This document shows, piece by piece, positions 22,100-33,968 of a stretch of DNA of 64,000 nucleotides. The notes under the pieces were generated by a model, which had not been told where the DNA came from, made no database searches, and worked only from the letters and a program-made list of their open reading frames with translations. The position numbers and the translations under genes were made by a program. This DNA comes from Girardinichthys multiradiatus (taxonomy: Eukaryota > Chordata > Actinopteri > Cyprinodontiformes > Goodeidae), in the NCBI RefSeq assembly GCF_021462225.1, contig NC_061797.1:39458147-39522146 (forward strand), written 5' to 3'. The stretch's first letter is position 1. Each line of letters starts with the position of its first letter.

Positions 22100-22560
22100 G
22101 AATTTTCTGTGCCAATCTGATTTCCGTGAGATCCAGTGCTGCTCGGGGCGAAGCTAAGGGAGCATTATTGCAGGACAGGGAGCCTTCCTGGGGAGCTCTG
22201 GTTGGTTGGAGTTACCTGCGCTGCCCTGGGCTATGCCACCGGCTGTGGTTTGGAGCAGAACCCGTGCCCGCAGCCCTCCCTTTCCTCTCCCTAATATCCT
22301 CCTCGTCCCTCAGCTTGCCCAGCCATCCATCCTGCATTAATTGGGCTTGGTGCTGGAATCCCTCTCTCAAGGCGCACGCTCACGTCCAACCACCAGCCGT
22401 AAAAAACATTTTAAAAAAACCACTGAAGCATCTTTAACACTACAATTATGATAATTGCAGCAGAGCACTCAACTGAAGGAATAAGCAGATCTGATTAAGG
22501 GCCCCCTCTGCATGATCAAATATTAATCTGCTGTGTCTTCTCTCTGACCTGGCTTGAAAC
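22100..22560. promoter_or_regulatory. GC-richer block, candidate conserved non-coding element
   Basis: The 22120-22400 part is clearly GC-richer than its surroundings and contains an open frame of 103 codons (22126-22437) whose composition is Ser/Pro/Leu-biased without a domain. It is followed by a homeodomain-rich part (TCAAATATTAATCTG near 22520). A non-coding element is more likely than an exon, as no splice context is convincing. Confidence 0.3.
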
Positions 22561-23554
22561 ATAAGAGGTTCTTATGGTCTTATGTATTAACAGATTTGTG
22601 CTGGCTCAACTCATAGCATCTAATAATATTAGACGTGCAAGTTAGAGAGCTGAAGAAGTCTTCCAGGAGCAGGATCTACTTACAATAAAACTAAATAAAA
22701 ATAGCAAGGATAATTATCAGCCTAAGCTTTATGACAGGTCAATTACCCTAAAGTACTATTGACAGTAAATACTTCCAAGTCAAAATTCTCAGAACCACCT
22801 GTTGGATTGAACGGTATTCACAAGCTGTGGTAAACCTTTCTTCTGCAAGCTTTGGTTCTGAAATCTGTTGCTAAAAACTAATAGAGACACACTCAGATAA
22901 ACCTATAAGAGGAAATCTTTATAATTTTTTTTATTTTTTATCACTATTTATTCCTGAGCAAATCTAGATTGCAACATAGATTTAAATACTGAGAAAGTAA
23001 CTGGAAGACAGAAGGTAAGGAAAAAGGAAAATATAAAAGAGCATTTCATATTTTCCCTCAGTAAGTATGTGATCACTTCTACCCAACAATTTGTTCATAT
23101 AAATTATGTTGCTATATATATTTTACAAAACAGTCGGAATTCTGGTTATTATAATTGCATGACTGCAGAAGCCTAAAAGTCACTTTTTTTTCTGGAAATC
23201 GGGTAATGTTAAAATTTTTTGTTTTACTACACAGTAAACAGATCCATATTAAAAAAACAAAAACAATTCAAACAATTATTTCTTGTTTAAAGGGTTCAAG
23301 ATTTAATTGTTTGAGTGTGACTGCAAATAAAATTAATATTGCAATCAGTGAAAATTAATTTGTTCAAGATTGGATGTTTGAGGTAGGATTGGAACCAAAA
23401 AACAAACAAAATAAATAAATAGAGATTTTAGCAAAACAGCTTTAGTAAAGTAGATTTTTATGTTTATGTGAAACTTTCATACTTGTTTTATATAATCATA
23501 GCAAGACTTCTTTATTGTAATTATTGAAATATAACATGATTTCACATCACGCCT
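22561..23554. other. AT-rich unique DNA, nothing recognised
   Basis: No gene, RNA or repeat assigned. Confidence 0.5.
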
Positions 23555-23860
23555 CCAAAGTTATCTGGGCTCGTCAGATTTAACTTGACAAGAATAGAAA
23601 GCAAGCAATAAACAACATGGCTATGAACCAGACGGCAACTGTCAGTTTAAAGGAGATTACAATGATATTAAATCAGCTCAAATACCCAGTAATTAATTCC
23701 CCAAAACAGCTTGTAAGAATCATTGGATTATGAATCTGGATTACATCTCTGAGCTTTCAATGTTGAGAGCCCCAGCGTCTGCGGGGAGGTGGGGGATAGT
23801 CCAGTTGACCTAATCTACTTACAGACCATATTTAACTTCATATGATTTTTGCACAACATA
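23555..23860. promoter_or_regulatory. Candidate conserved non-coding element with paired bicoid-type sites
   Basis: It contains GGATTA at 23725-23730 and 23738-23743 (OTX/PITX-type cores), and TAATTAATTCC near 23689. It is repeat-free and non-coding. Function is inferred from motifs only. Confidence 0.3.
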
Positions 23861-26399
23861 AGGCTTATTCTGAAGATAAAACCTAATTTGAACATATTGT
23901 TTATTCTTTTGGCTCACTTTATTTTCATTTGAAAGTTAAATGGTTCAACTAGGAGATGCTCAGTGTGCAAGGGGAGAGGAATGTGCAGCCCAGTAATGCA
24001 AACCACCGGATCCCTCAAATAACATTAATATATACAGTGCAGCACATGTAGGCTTGAAACTGCACAATACTGGACAAGCAGTGTTTGGAGCAAACACTGA
24101 GGATTGTTGAGATGGAGCCTTACACTTTGACTTACTGTTTACTTTCTATTTGGGGAGCAAACTATGTGACAGCGAACCTAAAGGCTCTCATTTTAGTTAA
24201 TCTGATCTTATAAAAAGGCATTCACTGCAATTCCAAATTCAAGATATTCAACAAAAGTTATCATTTTAATATTTTGGAATTTTTTAACAATACATTCCCA
24301 AAATAAAGCAGAGTAATCCAACAACGCCATGAGTTTTAATTTAGAGCAATGTTCTGTGAAACAAGTCCAAGAGTGTTCGTTAGAATGATCCTTGTTGACT
24401 AATATGAGATTAACCCAGATACTTTTCACTCAAAATAAAAACACACTACTGTACATTGATTGTAGATCCAAAGAAGTACAGCTAACACACAGATAGTTGT
24501 GTAATGCTACATATTCAGCAGTTTCTTCTTAATTAAATTTATAACAGTTAAAAACAGAGGAAGGCAGTGGATGATCACAGCCATTGTAACAGTATGTCTA
24601 AAATATGTGGCCTTCTGTTGCATGGGACTAGAGCGCAATCTGACGACACACACACTGTCAAGAAGAGATCGTAGAAATAATGAGGGAAGACAGTGAAGAT
24701 CCCACAGACACAGGAGTTGACTGCGTCTCTGTCCTTTACCCATATTTTGTATTATTGAATTAAATCACAATATATAAATTTTTCTTATCTGAAAGGCATG
24801 TCTGTTTTTTTATGCAAAACTTTGCAGTGGCAGCAAAAAGTATTGAAAATCATGTCAGGCACAACTTTATTTGCTAAACTATCTTTATCCTGACTTGTGC
24901 AATTAAAGAGCAGCCAATGTAATTCCTAAAAATACAATTGGGAAGTAATCAGAAGTTGTACAACTGACCCAGACTAACAGGGCAGATTTCTTTTTTTCTT
25001 TTTTTTCAAAAGCACCTTTAAAAAAAGAAAAGCTCACTTCCAATAAACAGTTTAGTCTTTATCTTTTATACATCCTATCACAGTCTTCTGTTAAACTTAG
25101 TTACCATCATACGAAATCTGATGGGTTTTTACATTTTAAAAATGGCGACAAAATTGAGAAAACAATGAGCCAATATCTTTATCAACCAACAGCAAGTCAA
25201 AAGTAGATAATCCAATGACTACTACTAATAATTATATCACTATTTTTATTATTTTTATGCACTCTATTTCACGTTATTTGCTATATACATAACATGTATT
25301 GCTTATGGGCATGAATAAACATAAAATATTTGCTCCATTTGTAAAACAGGATTATACCAAACTGTGTTATTTCATGATGGAAAGTATGTAATGCACAACA
25401 TTTTTTTATAATCTCATGTCTAAATAGAAATAAAAAAGTTGAGTTTTCAGATTTTACAGTGGCTCAAGTGACCACAGCTTATATGCATGGCAAGTTATCA
25501 GAAATCCTTCCTCAACACTCCTGGAGAAGGGACAGCTCCAAGGCAGCAGATTTTTCCCCACATGTGGAGAGAAGACTGCTTCGCTGCTGTTTAACTGTTG
25601 TGTCCTAATAAATACATTTGGATTATATTAGTACCCCCTCTAATTCCTAACAATTCCAAAAGATTTAATTGATCCATGCAGCAGTGTGGCAGCTCATGAT
25701 GAGCAATCTGTGATTTTCTGTTTAAAAACAAACTACATCTTAATGTTTCTGGATAGGGCTCAACAATTGTGTGGCTGTACTTTTTCAGAAATTACTACTA
25801 ACAAAGTCTGTTCTAAGATTGCCATTGTGGTTATTTGATTAACCTGTTTTAGATTTAAATAAATTGAGCAAACATAAAGCACATTTTGAAACTCAAAAAC
25901 TCTTTAAAAACATGTTCAAATGTATTAAATCATTTACAAAACAAAATTAAACATCATTATATCTGATAAGAACATTTTTAAATGTTCATGTTTGCATTTC
26001 ATGTATTTATTTAACATATTGTATCTGAGCTTTGACAATTTTCCCTAGGAATTGCTTGCATCTTTCTATAAATCTGCTTAAGAAAATAAAAAATAAATGT
26101 TGTATGGTGGGTCTGGGTCTGGTTGCTTTACCCTCCCTGATGAAGACAGGATATTTCCCATGTTGCATTGTTTTTTGTATTAACTTAAAGCTGGTTTTAT
26201 TTGATGCTGACCAGTTTTTAAAAAGTGTATACTAATTTTTTTCACAATGGATTTTATTCTTCGATTTGGATTTTTTTTTATTTTTTATAATACTACCTGT
26301 TGGACCTTCACATTTAACTAAATAATTTTTAAAATGTAATTCCACACAAATAACAATATATATATATTTTTTACAGTTAAAATATTCCTATTTTGTAAA
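23861..26399. other. AT-rich unique DNA without a gene
   Basis: No repeat family or exon recognised. Frames reach at most 78 codons and none carries a domain. Confidence 0.5.
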
Positions 26400-26660
26400 C
26401 AGTGGAGGTGTGCTGCTACAAGTGGTTAAGGTTTACTTCCAGCTTGGCGCACACGAAGCTCAGGCAGGTGCACACAGCCCACCGTGGGGTATCAGGTATC
26501 CCCCTTGGCCTAGGCCTTTCCCATTTGTCATGGTGAATGAGTGGTCTGCCTGACTGCACTTTCTCATTCCATTTCCTCCCAGGCTGCGCTGAGGCCCTAC
26601 CACCCACTGTATGCTGTCATTTCTTTAACGCCTTTTCCATTCAGATGAAGTGTGGGCAAG
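26400..26660. other. Local GC-rich block, unclassified
   Basis: GC-rich compared with both flanks. A 63-codon minus-strand frame (26607-26416) is Arg/Pro-rich without a domain. It could be a conserved element or a non-coding exon; nothing decides it. Confidence 0.25.
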
Positions 26661-28209
26661 AACGCTTTTTCACATTCCTCATTTCTATAGCTCAAATGCT
26701 ATAGTCTCCAACCTCAGCCCACCAACCAGCCCCTCAAAGCTCAATGTACAAACATAAAAATACACTGCCGATCTTTAGGTCACTCCTGAAAAGCTTTTTG
26801 ACTTATAATAATAATAACCCCCCAAAACAACAAAGATAAAAAAAATGGTAAATATTTTTTTATAAATTGTCATAGAAATTACATCTTTTAAATTGCAAAC
26901 AACAGTCCCCAGGCAGATACCCATAAGCTTAATTATTAACCAGTATCATCTCAGGCAGTTAAAAGTAAAGATGTTAACAGTCTTACCCACATCTGTCCGT
27001 ATTAGCTCTGATATTTGGCTGAGCCATTCAACCCATGCGGTAGAAGCCCCAACACTGAATCTACTGGTTCACTTTCTGCAACTGCAAGACACAACACGGT
27101 ATAAAAAACATTGTCTGATCTCAATCAACGAATAAAAAGAGAGTCAGAACACAAGCAATTGTAATTGCTGCATGCCCTGATTCTCATCATGTAAATAAAC
27201 TTGTTTTCACCTTTTCTTTAAAAAAAGAAAACAAAAACTTTTTTTTTTAAACTAAACATTAACGGTGGTGCAGGAAATATGTTTTCTTTTTTTTTCTTTT
27301 TTTACAAAAGTGTGTTGCATGGTGGTGTTCAGCCGTCAGAGCAGAGCATATGGTGTCTAGCTTGGCTGTAAAGATATTGTAGCACCATCTGCTGGCAACA
27401 GGGCAAACAAAGAAGTAGATGAGGCTGGAGTTTTAAGTTTTAACAAGCTCATTAGAAATCTTTTCTCTTGGCTATTAAATTAGGTCATCATTTATGTTTT
27501 TGTTTTATGCCGTAGAACAAAAACACTAATGTAACTGGAAAAGACAGGAAAAGGTTACAAGTCACTTTACATCACAAAATTGCACAGGCAAAAGTTCATG
27601 AACGCCTCTGCCTTACATCACATTTGTAACTTCAACTACAAGACATATAAACAACCTTTTCTCCTTCTCAGTGGATCCTTTGGACAACTAATAATAGGGT
27701 TAATCAGGCTGATTGCACATTCATCACTGCGATCTGTTCCTTTTGCTTCTTTTTTTTTGGCTGATGAGGGGAAGAGTGTTTTACTTGGGAAATGAAATAT
27801 TTAGTGACCTGCTCCTTTTGCCCCTTACGCTCAAGACCGAGGCCTTACAGCTGAGTAAACAGCAGAGTAGAGCTGCTTAGCGGACAGGTAATGGCTAGCA
27901 CCGATCTCCCACCCCCACCCCCAAGCACTGACCAATAAAATACTTCCTAGCACAATGTGAAATGTAAACATGGACTCTAATTTTTCTCTCAAGCATAAAT
28001 GGAAATCCTTGATTAAAATGTGCAGTTAATAAAAGATAAATCTTAGTAGGAAACAGAAGAGCTCATGAGACTCTCTTTTTCCTTTTGTATAAAAATACGT
28101 GTGTAAAAGATTTTGCTGCTTCTATCATTCAAGGTTTTAATTATTTACATTGAACATGCCTTATGTTAAGTGTTCCTTATCAATGTTTCATAAACCTCAG
28201 TGTAGTTTA
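26661..28209. other. AT-rich unique DNA, nothing recognised
   Basis: Includes A/T runs near 26830-26870 and 27230-27310. No gene or repeat assigned. Confidence 0.5.
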
Positions 28210-29290
28210 CAGTGCTGTAAAAAACAATTTGCCTGGTAAACTTAAATGTTTCTTATCAAACAACTTTTAATATCAAAGATAACATTTATTAAGGAAACTA
28301 AAAAGGTTTTGTGTCATTTTAAATCATGAATTCGCCGTGATTATTCATTATTTTTATTTTAATTGTTCTTGCCACACCAAGGCCTGATTACTGCCTGACC
28401 TGTAGATTTAAAAGATGGGTGGCCTACCAAAATTACTCCAAAAGAGCACTGACAACTCATCTACGAGGTCACAAAAGAACCCAGAACAACATCTAAAGTA
28501 CTCCAGGCCTCTTATGGCTCAGTTAAGGCCAGTGTTCATGATTAAACAATAAGAAAGGAACTGAGCAAAAATGGTCTCCAAGACTTTTTGGAAGACTTCT
28601 GAGGACGGATTAGACAAAAGCTTAACTTTTTGGAAGATGTGCATCCTGAAACATCTTGCCAAAAACTAAGGCAGCATTTCATGTCATGGTCTGGGTCTGC
28701 TTTGCTGCTTCAGTATCTGGATGACTTGCTGTAAGTGACAGAACCATGAATTGTGCTCTGTACCAAAACATTCTGCAAGAGAATGAGTCAATGTCAGTTT
28801 GTGACCTTAAGCTCACATTGTGGTTCTATGGCAGGGTCCAAAATACAACAGCAAATCCACTTCTGAATAGCTAAAAAAATCAAAATAAAGAAGCTTGACA
28901 GGCCTATTCAAAAGCACTTGAATCTGATTAAGACACAGTGCCATGACCTTAAATGAGTTGTTTATACTCCAACTCTTTCAGTCTGGCTAAATTAACACAA
29001 TTCTGCAACAAGAAAGGGACAAAATTCCTCCACAGTGATGTAAAAATATCATTGCCTGTTATCAAACATTTGATGGGAATTGCTGCCACCAAGAGTGGCA
29101 CAACCAGTTATCAGGTTTAACGGGAAACTACTTTTTCACATGTGGCCAGGTTGGTTTGGATATCTTTGGAAACTACTTTTTGTATTTACTCAAGTAATCT
29201 TGCTCTGATACCAACAATTATGTGATGATCTGAAACATTCAAATGTGACACAATAGCAAAAATTAAAGAAATCCATAAGTGGGTTACCTT
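28210..29290 (+). mobile_element. Degenerate Tc1-like element, nearly full span
   Basis: It starts CAGTGCTGTAAAA after TA and runs through recognisable but heavily decayed transposase DNA on the plus strand: a DNA-binding region near 28410-28560, a catalytic region near 28600-28870, and a C-terminus near 29000-29120. It reaches a 3' region that includes a TTACTTTTTCACA-like phrase near 29127. Multiple deletions and stops leave no frame. The right terminal repeat is barely recognisable. The family differs from the other Tc1 elements in the window. Confidence 0.75.
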
Positions 29291-29371
29291 TGTTACAAAA
29301 TTTAATGTGTAGCTTCTCTGGTGCGATTGTAGTAAATTACAGCTAAATAAATAAAATGTTTGCTTAGGCTA

Positions 29372-29425
29372 CTGCCCCCGCAACCTGACCCTGGATAAGC
29401 GCAAGACAATAGATGGATGGATAAA
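29372..29425 (+). mobile_element. LINE/SINE 3' tail fragment
   Basis: It carries the fish retroposon ending around CCCCCGCAACCTGACC and GGATAAGCGCAAGAC, followed by GATG tail units. It is probably a strongly 5'-truncated insertion related to 60925-61070. Confidence 0.5.
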
Positions 29426-31089
29426 TAAAATGTCATGACTTTTATCTTACAGCATTACAACATTTTCAAAGCAATGAAAATACCCGTCCGTTGTGCTCTT
29501 GAGTAAAACAACATTTGATTTAAAGACAGTTAAACTGTAGTTCTTTGGAGATGTTTTATATGAATTCTGCATTCATGAGGAAAAAGGGCTGCTGCACAGT
29601 TGGATTTCGGAGGATGTGAACTCCTAGAGTAGAGCCAAATTTGGTGGTCTAACCACACAAGTTTCCTTTTTATATGCAAATTACAGTAATAGTTTGTTAC
29701 ACATGAATTTATCTGTTTTTAGGCATTGCTCATCCAAAAAGAGTGTTTTTGAAAAGATGTTTGTACTTGTCCTTTCAAAACCTCCATTATAAATGTGGCA
29801 TTGTTTCTGAAATTGTCTTGCTTCACCCATACATAAAAAATACTCAAAACATATAACCCAAAACACTGAAGCACAGTTTGTCAGGTCTGTAAGTGGCAAT
29901 GGAAAGCTGTCGTAGTAGTATGCTTAAATGTTAATGTCGGGTGTGCTTAGGGTTGGCGGTTAGGGCTTTTAAAGCATTGTTGTTCAATAATTGTGTAATG
30001 GTTTCCAACACAAACACTTCACAATGATATGGGCTTGAACCTCTTTGAAAAAGGGGTTTGTAAAACATCCATGAAAACATGAAATTTCAACATTTTATTA
30101 TTATGGGACTGCTAGAACCTCGAGGCCTTGAACTGTTCCCCTGGTAAGACATAGCTAAAGTCCAACTCTCTTTGTTGCTCAGTGTAAGTGGGATAACAAA
30201 ATGTTTTTAGTCTTTTTTTGGTTTTCTGCAGAGAGCTACTTGATAAACCAGTAAAAGCCATTGATGTACACAAATCCTTAGTCTCAACAATGTAAATTGG
30301 TCTAAGATTCTATTAGGTGTGGCTATAATTCAAGATAGCAGGTTGAAAACTTAAAATATTGTAAACAACATAAGTTTAGACACAATTGAGGATTTAAGGT
30401 GTTCTTTTTCTTTACAGACAGTATCATGAGGTTGTTAGGCATACCACGTTAGGCATAATTTTGTTCAATAAAGCATACATTCAAAAGTAGTGGTTGTGCC
30501 TTTGCAGGAATTAAAACAGTCGAAAAGTAACCACAATCAAAACTTTAAAGATAAAATTCCCTTTAATCACCATCTGAAACACCTGCGTACTGACATAAAC
30601 TAAGGATTGATGGAGATAGAGCGGGTCCGCCTGATCAAGGTCTATTGAATTCTGAGCCTCACGGCCCATCCTCAAATGACCAGTCAGCACTAATGCACCC
30701 ATATTGTGTCTATAAGTGTGAATTGATTTATATTGCCGCAAAGCATCCCCAAGACATTGAAAGAGCACCATCGGAACCCAATACCAATTATATATGTTTG
30801 TTTGTGCGGAAATGGCCACTCAGAACACCGGATCAATGTAGGCCATCAAAGGTCAGTGCAACACATTTCTGCTGAAAAGTTAGTGTGCCGTGCAGCAGCT
30901 TGCCCTAACTTGAGAAGAGACCCAGTAAAGAGGAACAGATAGAGTGGAATAGGTTTCTAACATGCAAAATGCTCCATACCTTGTCAAAACACTAACACAA
31001 ATATGCTTAAATCTCCTGAAGGCAACTTGGAAAATTATTACAGTGAATTGAAGGAAAACTGTCCATATCCAAGTCTAACTGGGCTTTAA
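29426..31089. other. Unique DNA without a firm feature
   Basis: The 30560-30940 part has higher complexity and overlapping frames of up to 102 codons on opposite strands, none with a domain. Nothing recognised. Confidence 0.45.
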
Positions 31090-31740
31090 AGTGAGAAGGC
31101 TGAAACCCGCTTTGAGGGAGCAGAGCCTATCGGTATTCATATGCAAATCTAATTAAAGGCCATATTAATTACCTAGGCCTGAATGAATGTTGAATCTAAC
31201 TTCTGGCTAACCTGTCGAGAGTATGCTCTTACCCAAGCATGCCTTATAGATTGTAGCCTTTATTTTTTTCTTGCCTTTACTGCACACGTCTCAGAGGACC
31301 TCTTGAATCCATATTAATTTCCTTCCTTGCAGTTATGCTATATAGGGTATGAGCTGTGCTTTTTCACTTTTAATCTCTCAGTAATTTAGTAATGTGTAAA
31401 CAAATTATGCCACAATATTAATGTAATTGGTTCTCGGAGCTGTTCAGAAAAATCAATGTGTTTGCAAAAGACGCAGTAAATCACACTGGGTTATTATAAT
31501 CATGTGTCAAGGGCTGATTATGTTATGAAACTAAGAAGTGGGTGGCAGCCACAGGTCAATACAACTCAGCTTCATAAAATCTATGGCTCTCAATTCATTA
31601 ACGTGAAAGGAGTCAACAAGCTCTGTCTTCGTTTCCTCTCCTTTCGCTACTTGACTGGCAGCTTCCTGCGTATGGCTAATGCAGTTGCGAGGCAAATAAA
31701 AGGGGATATAATACCTGTTTATATTGTTTCAGATATTTAA
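31090..31740. promoter_or_regulatory. Candidate conserved non-coding element with octamer and homeodomain sites
   Basis: An ATGCAAAT POU octamer at 31141-31148 is followed by TAATTA at 31150-31155 and ATTAATTA at 31164-31171. The block continues with low repeat content to about 31740. A 78-codon frame at 31504-31740 inside it has no domain. Confidence 0.35.
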
Positions 31741-32635
31741 GACAAAATGTACTAACCTTTTTATGGCTTATTCGTTATTAGTGTAGTGTAAGCAAACACC
31801 CAGATATAACATTTCACCCACAAGAACTGCTCTTCTTTGAATACCTTAGAAATGTTCTTGATGGGCTCGTACAATTTGCAGAAATGACCACTTATGATGA
31901 GTCTTTGAAATATCCCTGTTACTATGACCCTTATGTCTTATGCCTGTAAGTGTGCGTCATAGTATGTCTTGTTTGAACAAGTCCATGTTCTTAATATAGG
32001 AAGTCAGCAACACTTATTTCATGATTAATTAAATAGTGGTTAATGTGTCAATTCTGATACTTTTTTAGTTAGTTTAAAAGTGAAAAAACATCAAGATATA
32101 AAACAAACTGCAACCAAGAAAAGCTCATTCAATCCTTCTGCCACAGAGAACACCCTTTAGACTAGAACAATCACTGTTGCGGAGACTTTTTCTCATCAGC
32201 CAAGATTTAAACTTGGTGAGGGAAACCAAAGATTCAGAAACCCAGTGCAGTTCACTGAGGTGACAGGAGGTTTAGGGCCATATTAAAGTGATCTACTTCT
32301 GTTAGGGTGATTTTTCCTGGTACTTGGAAAATTGACATACTCTGGCGGTCAGAAACATTAAACTGCTCCTTTCCTCCACCAAACTCCCCCCCACAACAAA
32401 TTTAAGTTAGAACATATTAGAATTTAGGTTTTTGGATCATAAAGTCAACTTTTTTAAACTCCCAGAAGACCTCAAAAAAAAAAAAAAAAAGTCATACATG
32501 TGAGATTTTCCTTTCATATTCATCTTTCCCCTCTTTTTCCAGTTGATTAATACTAAATCAAATTAATAAAGTGTAATTACTTTGATGAAATACATGTTTC
32601 CCTGGGACAGGTAAAGGGTTCATCCTTCAGATTAG
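31741..32635. other. Unique DNA with a poly(A) run
   Basis: An A-run of about 17 bp lies near 32474-32490. Nothing else recognised. Confidence 0.5.
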
Positions 32636-33400
32636 GTGTCATTTTCTACGAGAGATCTGACCCACATACAGAACAACAACAACTGAATCAGTAAAAGGTG
32701 TTTTACTTACAAGAAGTGAAACTGGAACATGAACGGTAGAATCGCCAACTGTATGAAAAGAGGGGGAAAGAACTGGTGAATACAAGAACTATAATGTTGC
32801 GGAATAAACGAGAAGTAACTATGATTAACAGTTGAACGGCTTACTAAGTGAGTGTAGTCAGGTCGCCAGGGGTAGAGGGAGTCGGGATCCAGGTGTGCAA
32901 AGCGGAGAAATCCAGATGGTTTTACTGAGTTCTGGTGAGTTCAGGAGTTAATTCAATTTTCAGGTACTTGCGTTGGAGGGTGGACAGGGTACGCTTCTGC
33001 CTTGGTTCAGGAGACGGAGGATAACAGGAAGCTGCCAGCTTGGTACTTGGAAACGAAATCCAAACAAAATCCTCCTAACATAAGTAATCTTGATCGTCCA
33101 GAAACTTCTGGAACCGAAGTCAAAGTTCAATGAAGAATGATCAGAAGGTTCAGGTTTCTGCGAAGGACCATAAACAACATCAGCTTAGAGACAAAGAACG
33201 AAGCATAGCTTAGAAGCGGCTGAGCTTGTTATCACAAAAGGCAAAAACTCTGGCATCGAACTGCTGGCAACCTCCTGCTTAAATACTCCTCCAATGCAAT
33301 CAGCAGATCAGTCACACCTGTCACCCAGCACACCTGAGAAACTCCAGCACCATCTGGAAACTGAAAACAAAAGTGCAGACAAAACACAAACACACACACA
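32636..33400 (-). mobile_element. Putative solo LTR, gypsy-like
   Basis: On the minus strand it ends in TGACA at 32636, has a TATTTAAGC core near 33280 and a pyrimidine-rich 3' half, resembling gypsy-type LTRs of fish. The other end falls in a CA repeat at 33380-33402 and no target duplication is visible, so the call is tentative. Confidence 0.35.
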
Positions 33401-33404
33401 TGTA

Positions 33405-33921
33405 CAGGGGTTGGACAATGATACTGAAACACCTGGTTTTAGACCACAATAATTTATTAGTATGGTGTAGGGCCTCCTTTCGTCTTGGGAATGACATATA
33501 CAAGTCCTGCACAGTGGTCAGAGAGATTTTAAGCCATTCTTCTTGCAGGATAGTGGCCAGGTCACTACGTGATACTGGTGGAGGAAAACGTTTCCTGACT
33601 TGCTCCTCCAAAACACCCCAAAGTGGCTCAATAATATTTAGATCTGGTGACTGTGCAGGCCATGGGAGATGTTCAGCTTCACTTTCATGTTCATCAAACC
33701 AATCTTTCACCAGTCTTGCTGTGTGTATTGGTGCAATGTCATCCTGATACATGGCACCGCCTTCAGGATACAATGTTTGAACCATTGGATGCACATGGTC
33801 CTCAAGAATGGTTCGGCAGTACTTGGCAGTGACGCGCCCATCTAGCACAAGTATTGGGCCAAGGGAATGCCATGATATGGCAGCCCAAACTATCACTGAT
33901 CCACCCCCATGCTTCACTCTG

Positions 33922-33924
<3 letters not shown>
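33405..33924 (-). mobile_element. Tc1 element, DD37E spacing, 3' half only
   Basis: It starts CAGGGGTTGGACA after TA at 33403-33404, the same terminal repeat as the element at 39555. It stops abruptly at the (AT)20 tract at 33925, so the DNA-binding half and the other terminal repeat are missing. Confidence 0.8.
33470..33924 (-). pseudogene. Tc1 transposase C-terminal half, DD37E
   Basis: The open minus-strand frame begins in the catalytic core (GGGSVIVWAA) and lacks the N-terminal DNA-binding domains and the first catalytic Asp. The second Asp is in YQDD and the Glu in LNIIE. Counting from the first Asp of QDD, 37 residues separate them, against 34 in classical Tc1; DD37E is the spacing described for the TRT family of Tc1-like transposons. 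A 22-bp deletion relative to the 39555 copy near the 3' end shifts the frame past the usual stop, so the frame runs through the terminal repeat to 33321. It cannot encode a working transposase. Confidence 0.8.

Positions 33925-33964
<40 letters not shown>
33925..33964. repeat. (AT)20 microsatellite
   Basis: Forty perfect bases of AT, placed exactly between a truncated DD37E Tc1 and the left end of a DD38E Tc1. A shorter TA tract follows the right end of the latter at 35376-35388. Confidence 0.95.

Positions 33965-33965
<1 letters not shown>

Positions 33966-33968
<3 letters not shown>

Noticed and set aside
22126..22437. First exon of a host gene in a GC-rich block
   Set aside because: No domain, no CpG-island-like density and no convincing donor site. 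It is kept only as a conserved-element candidate.
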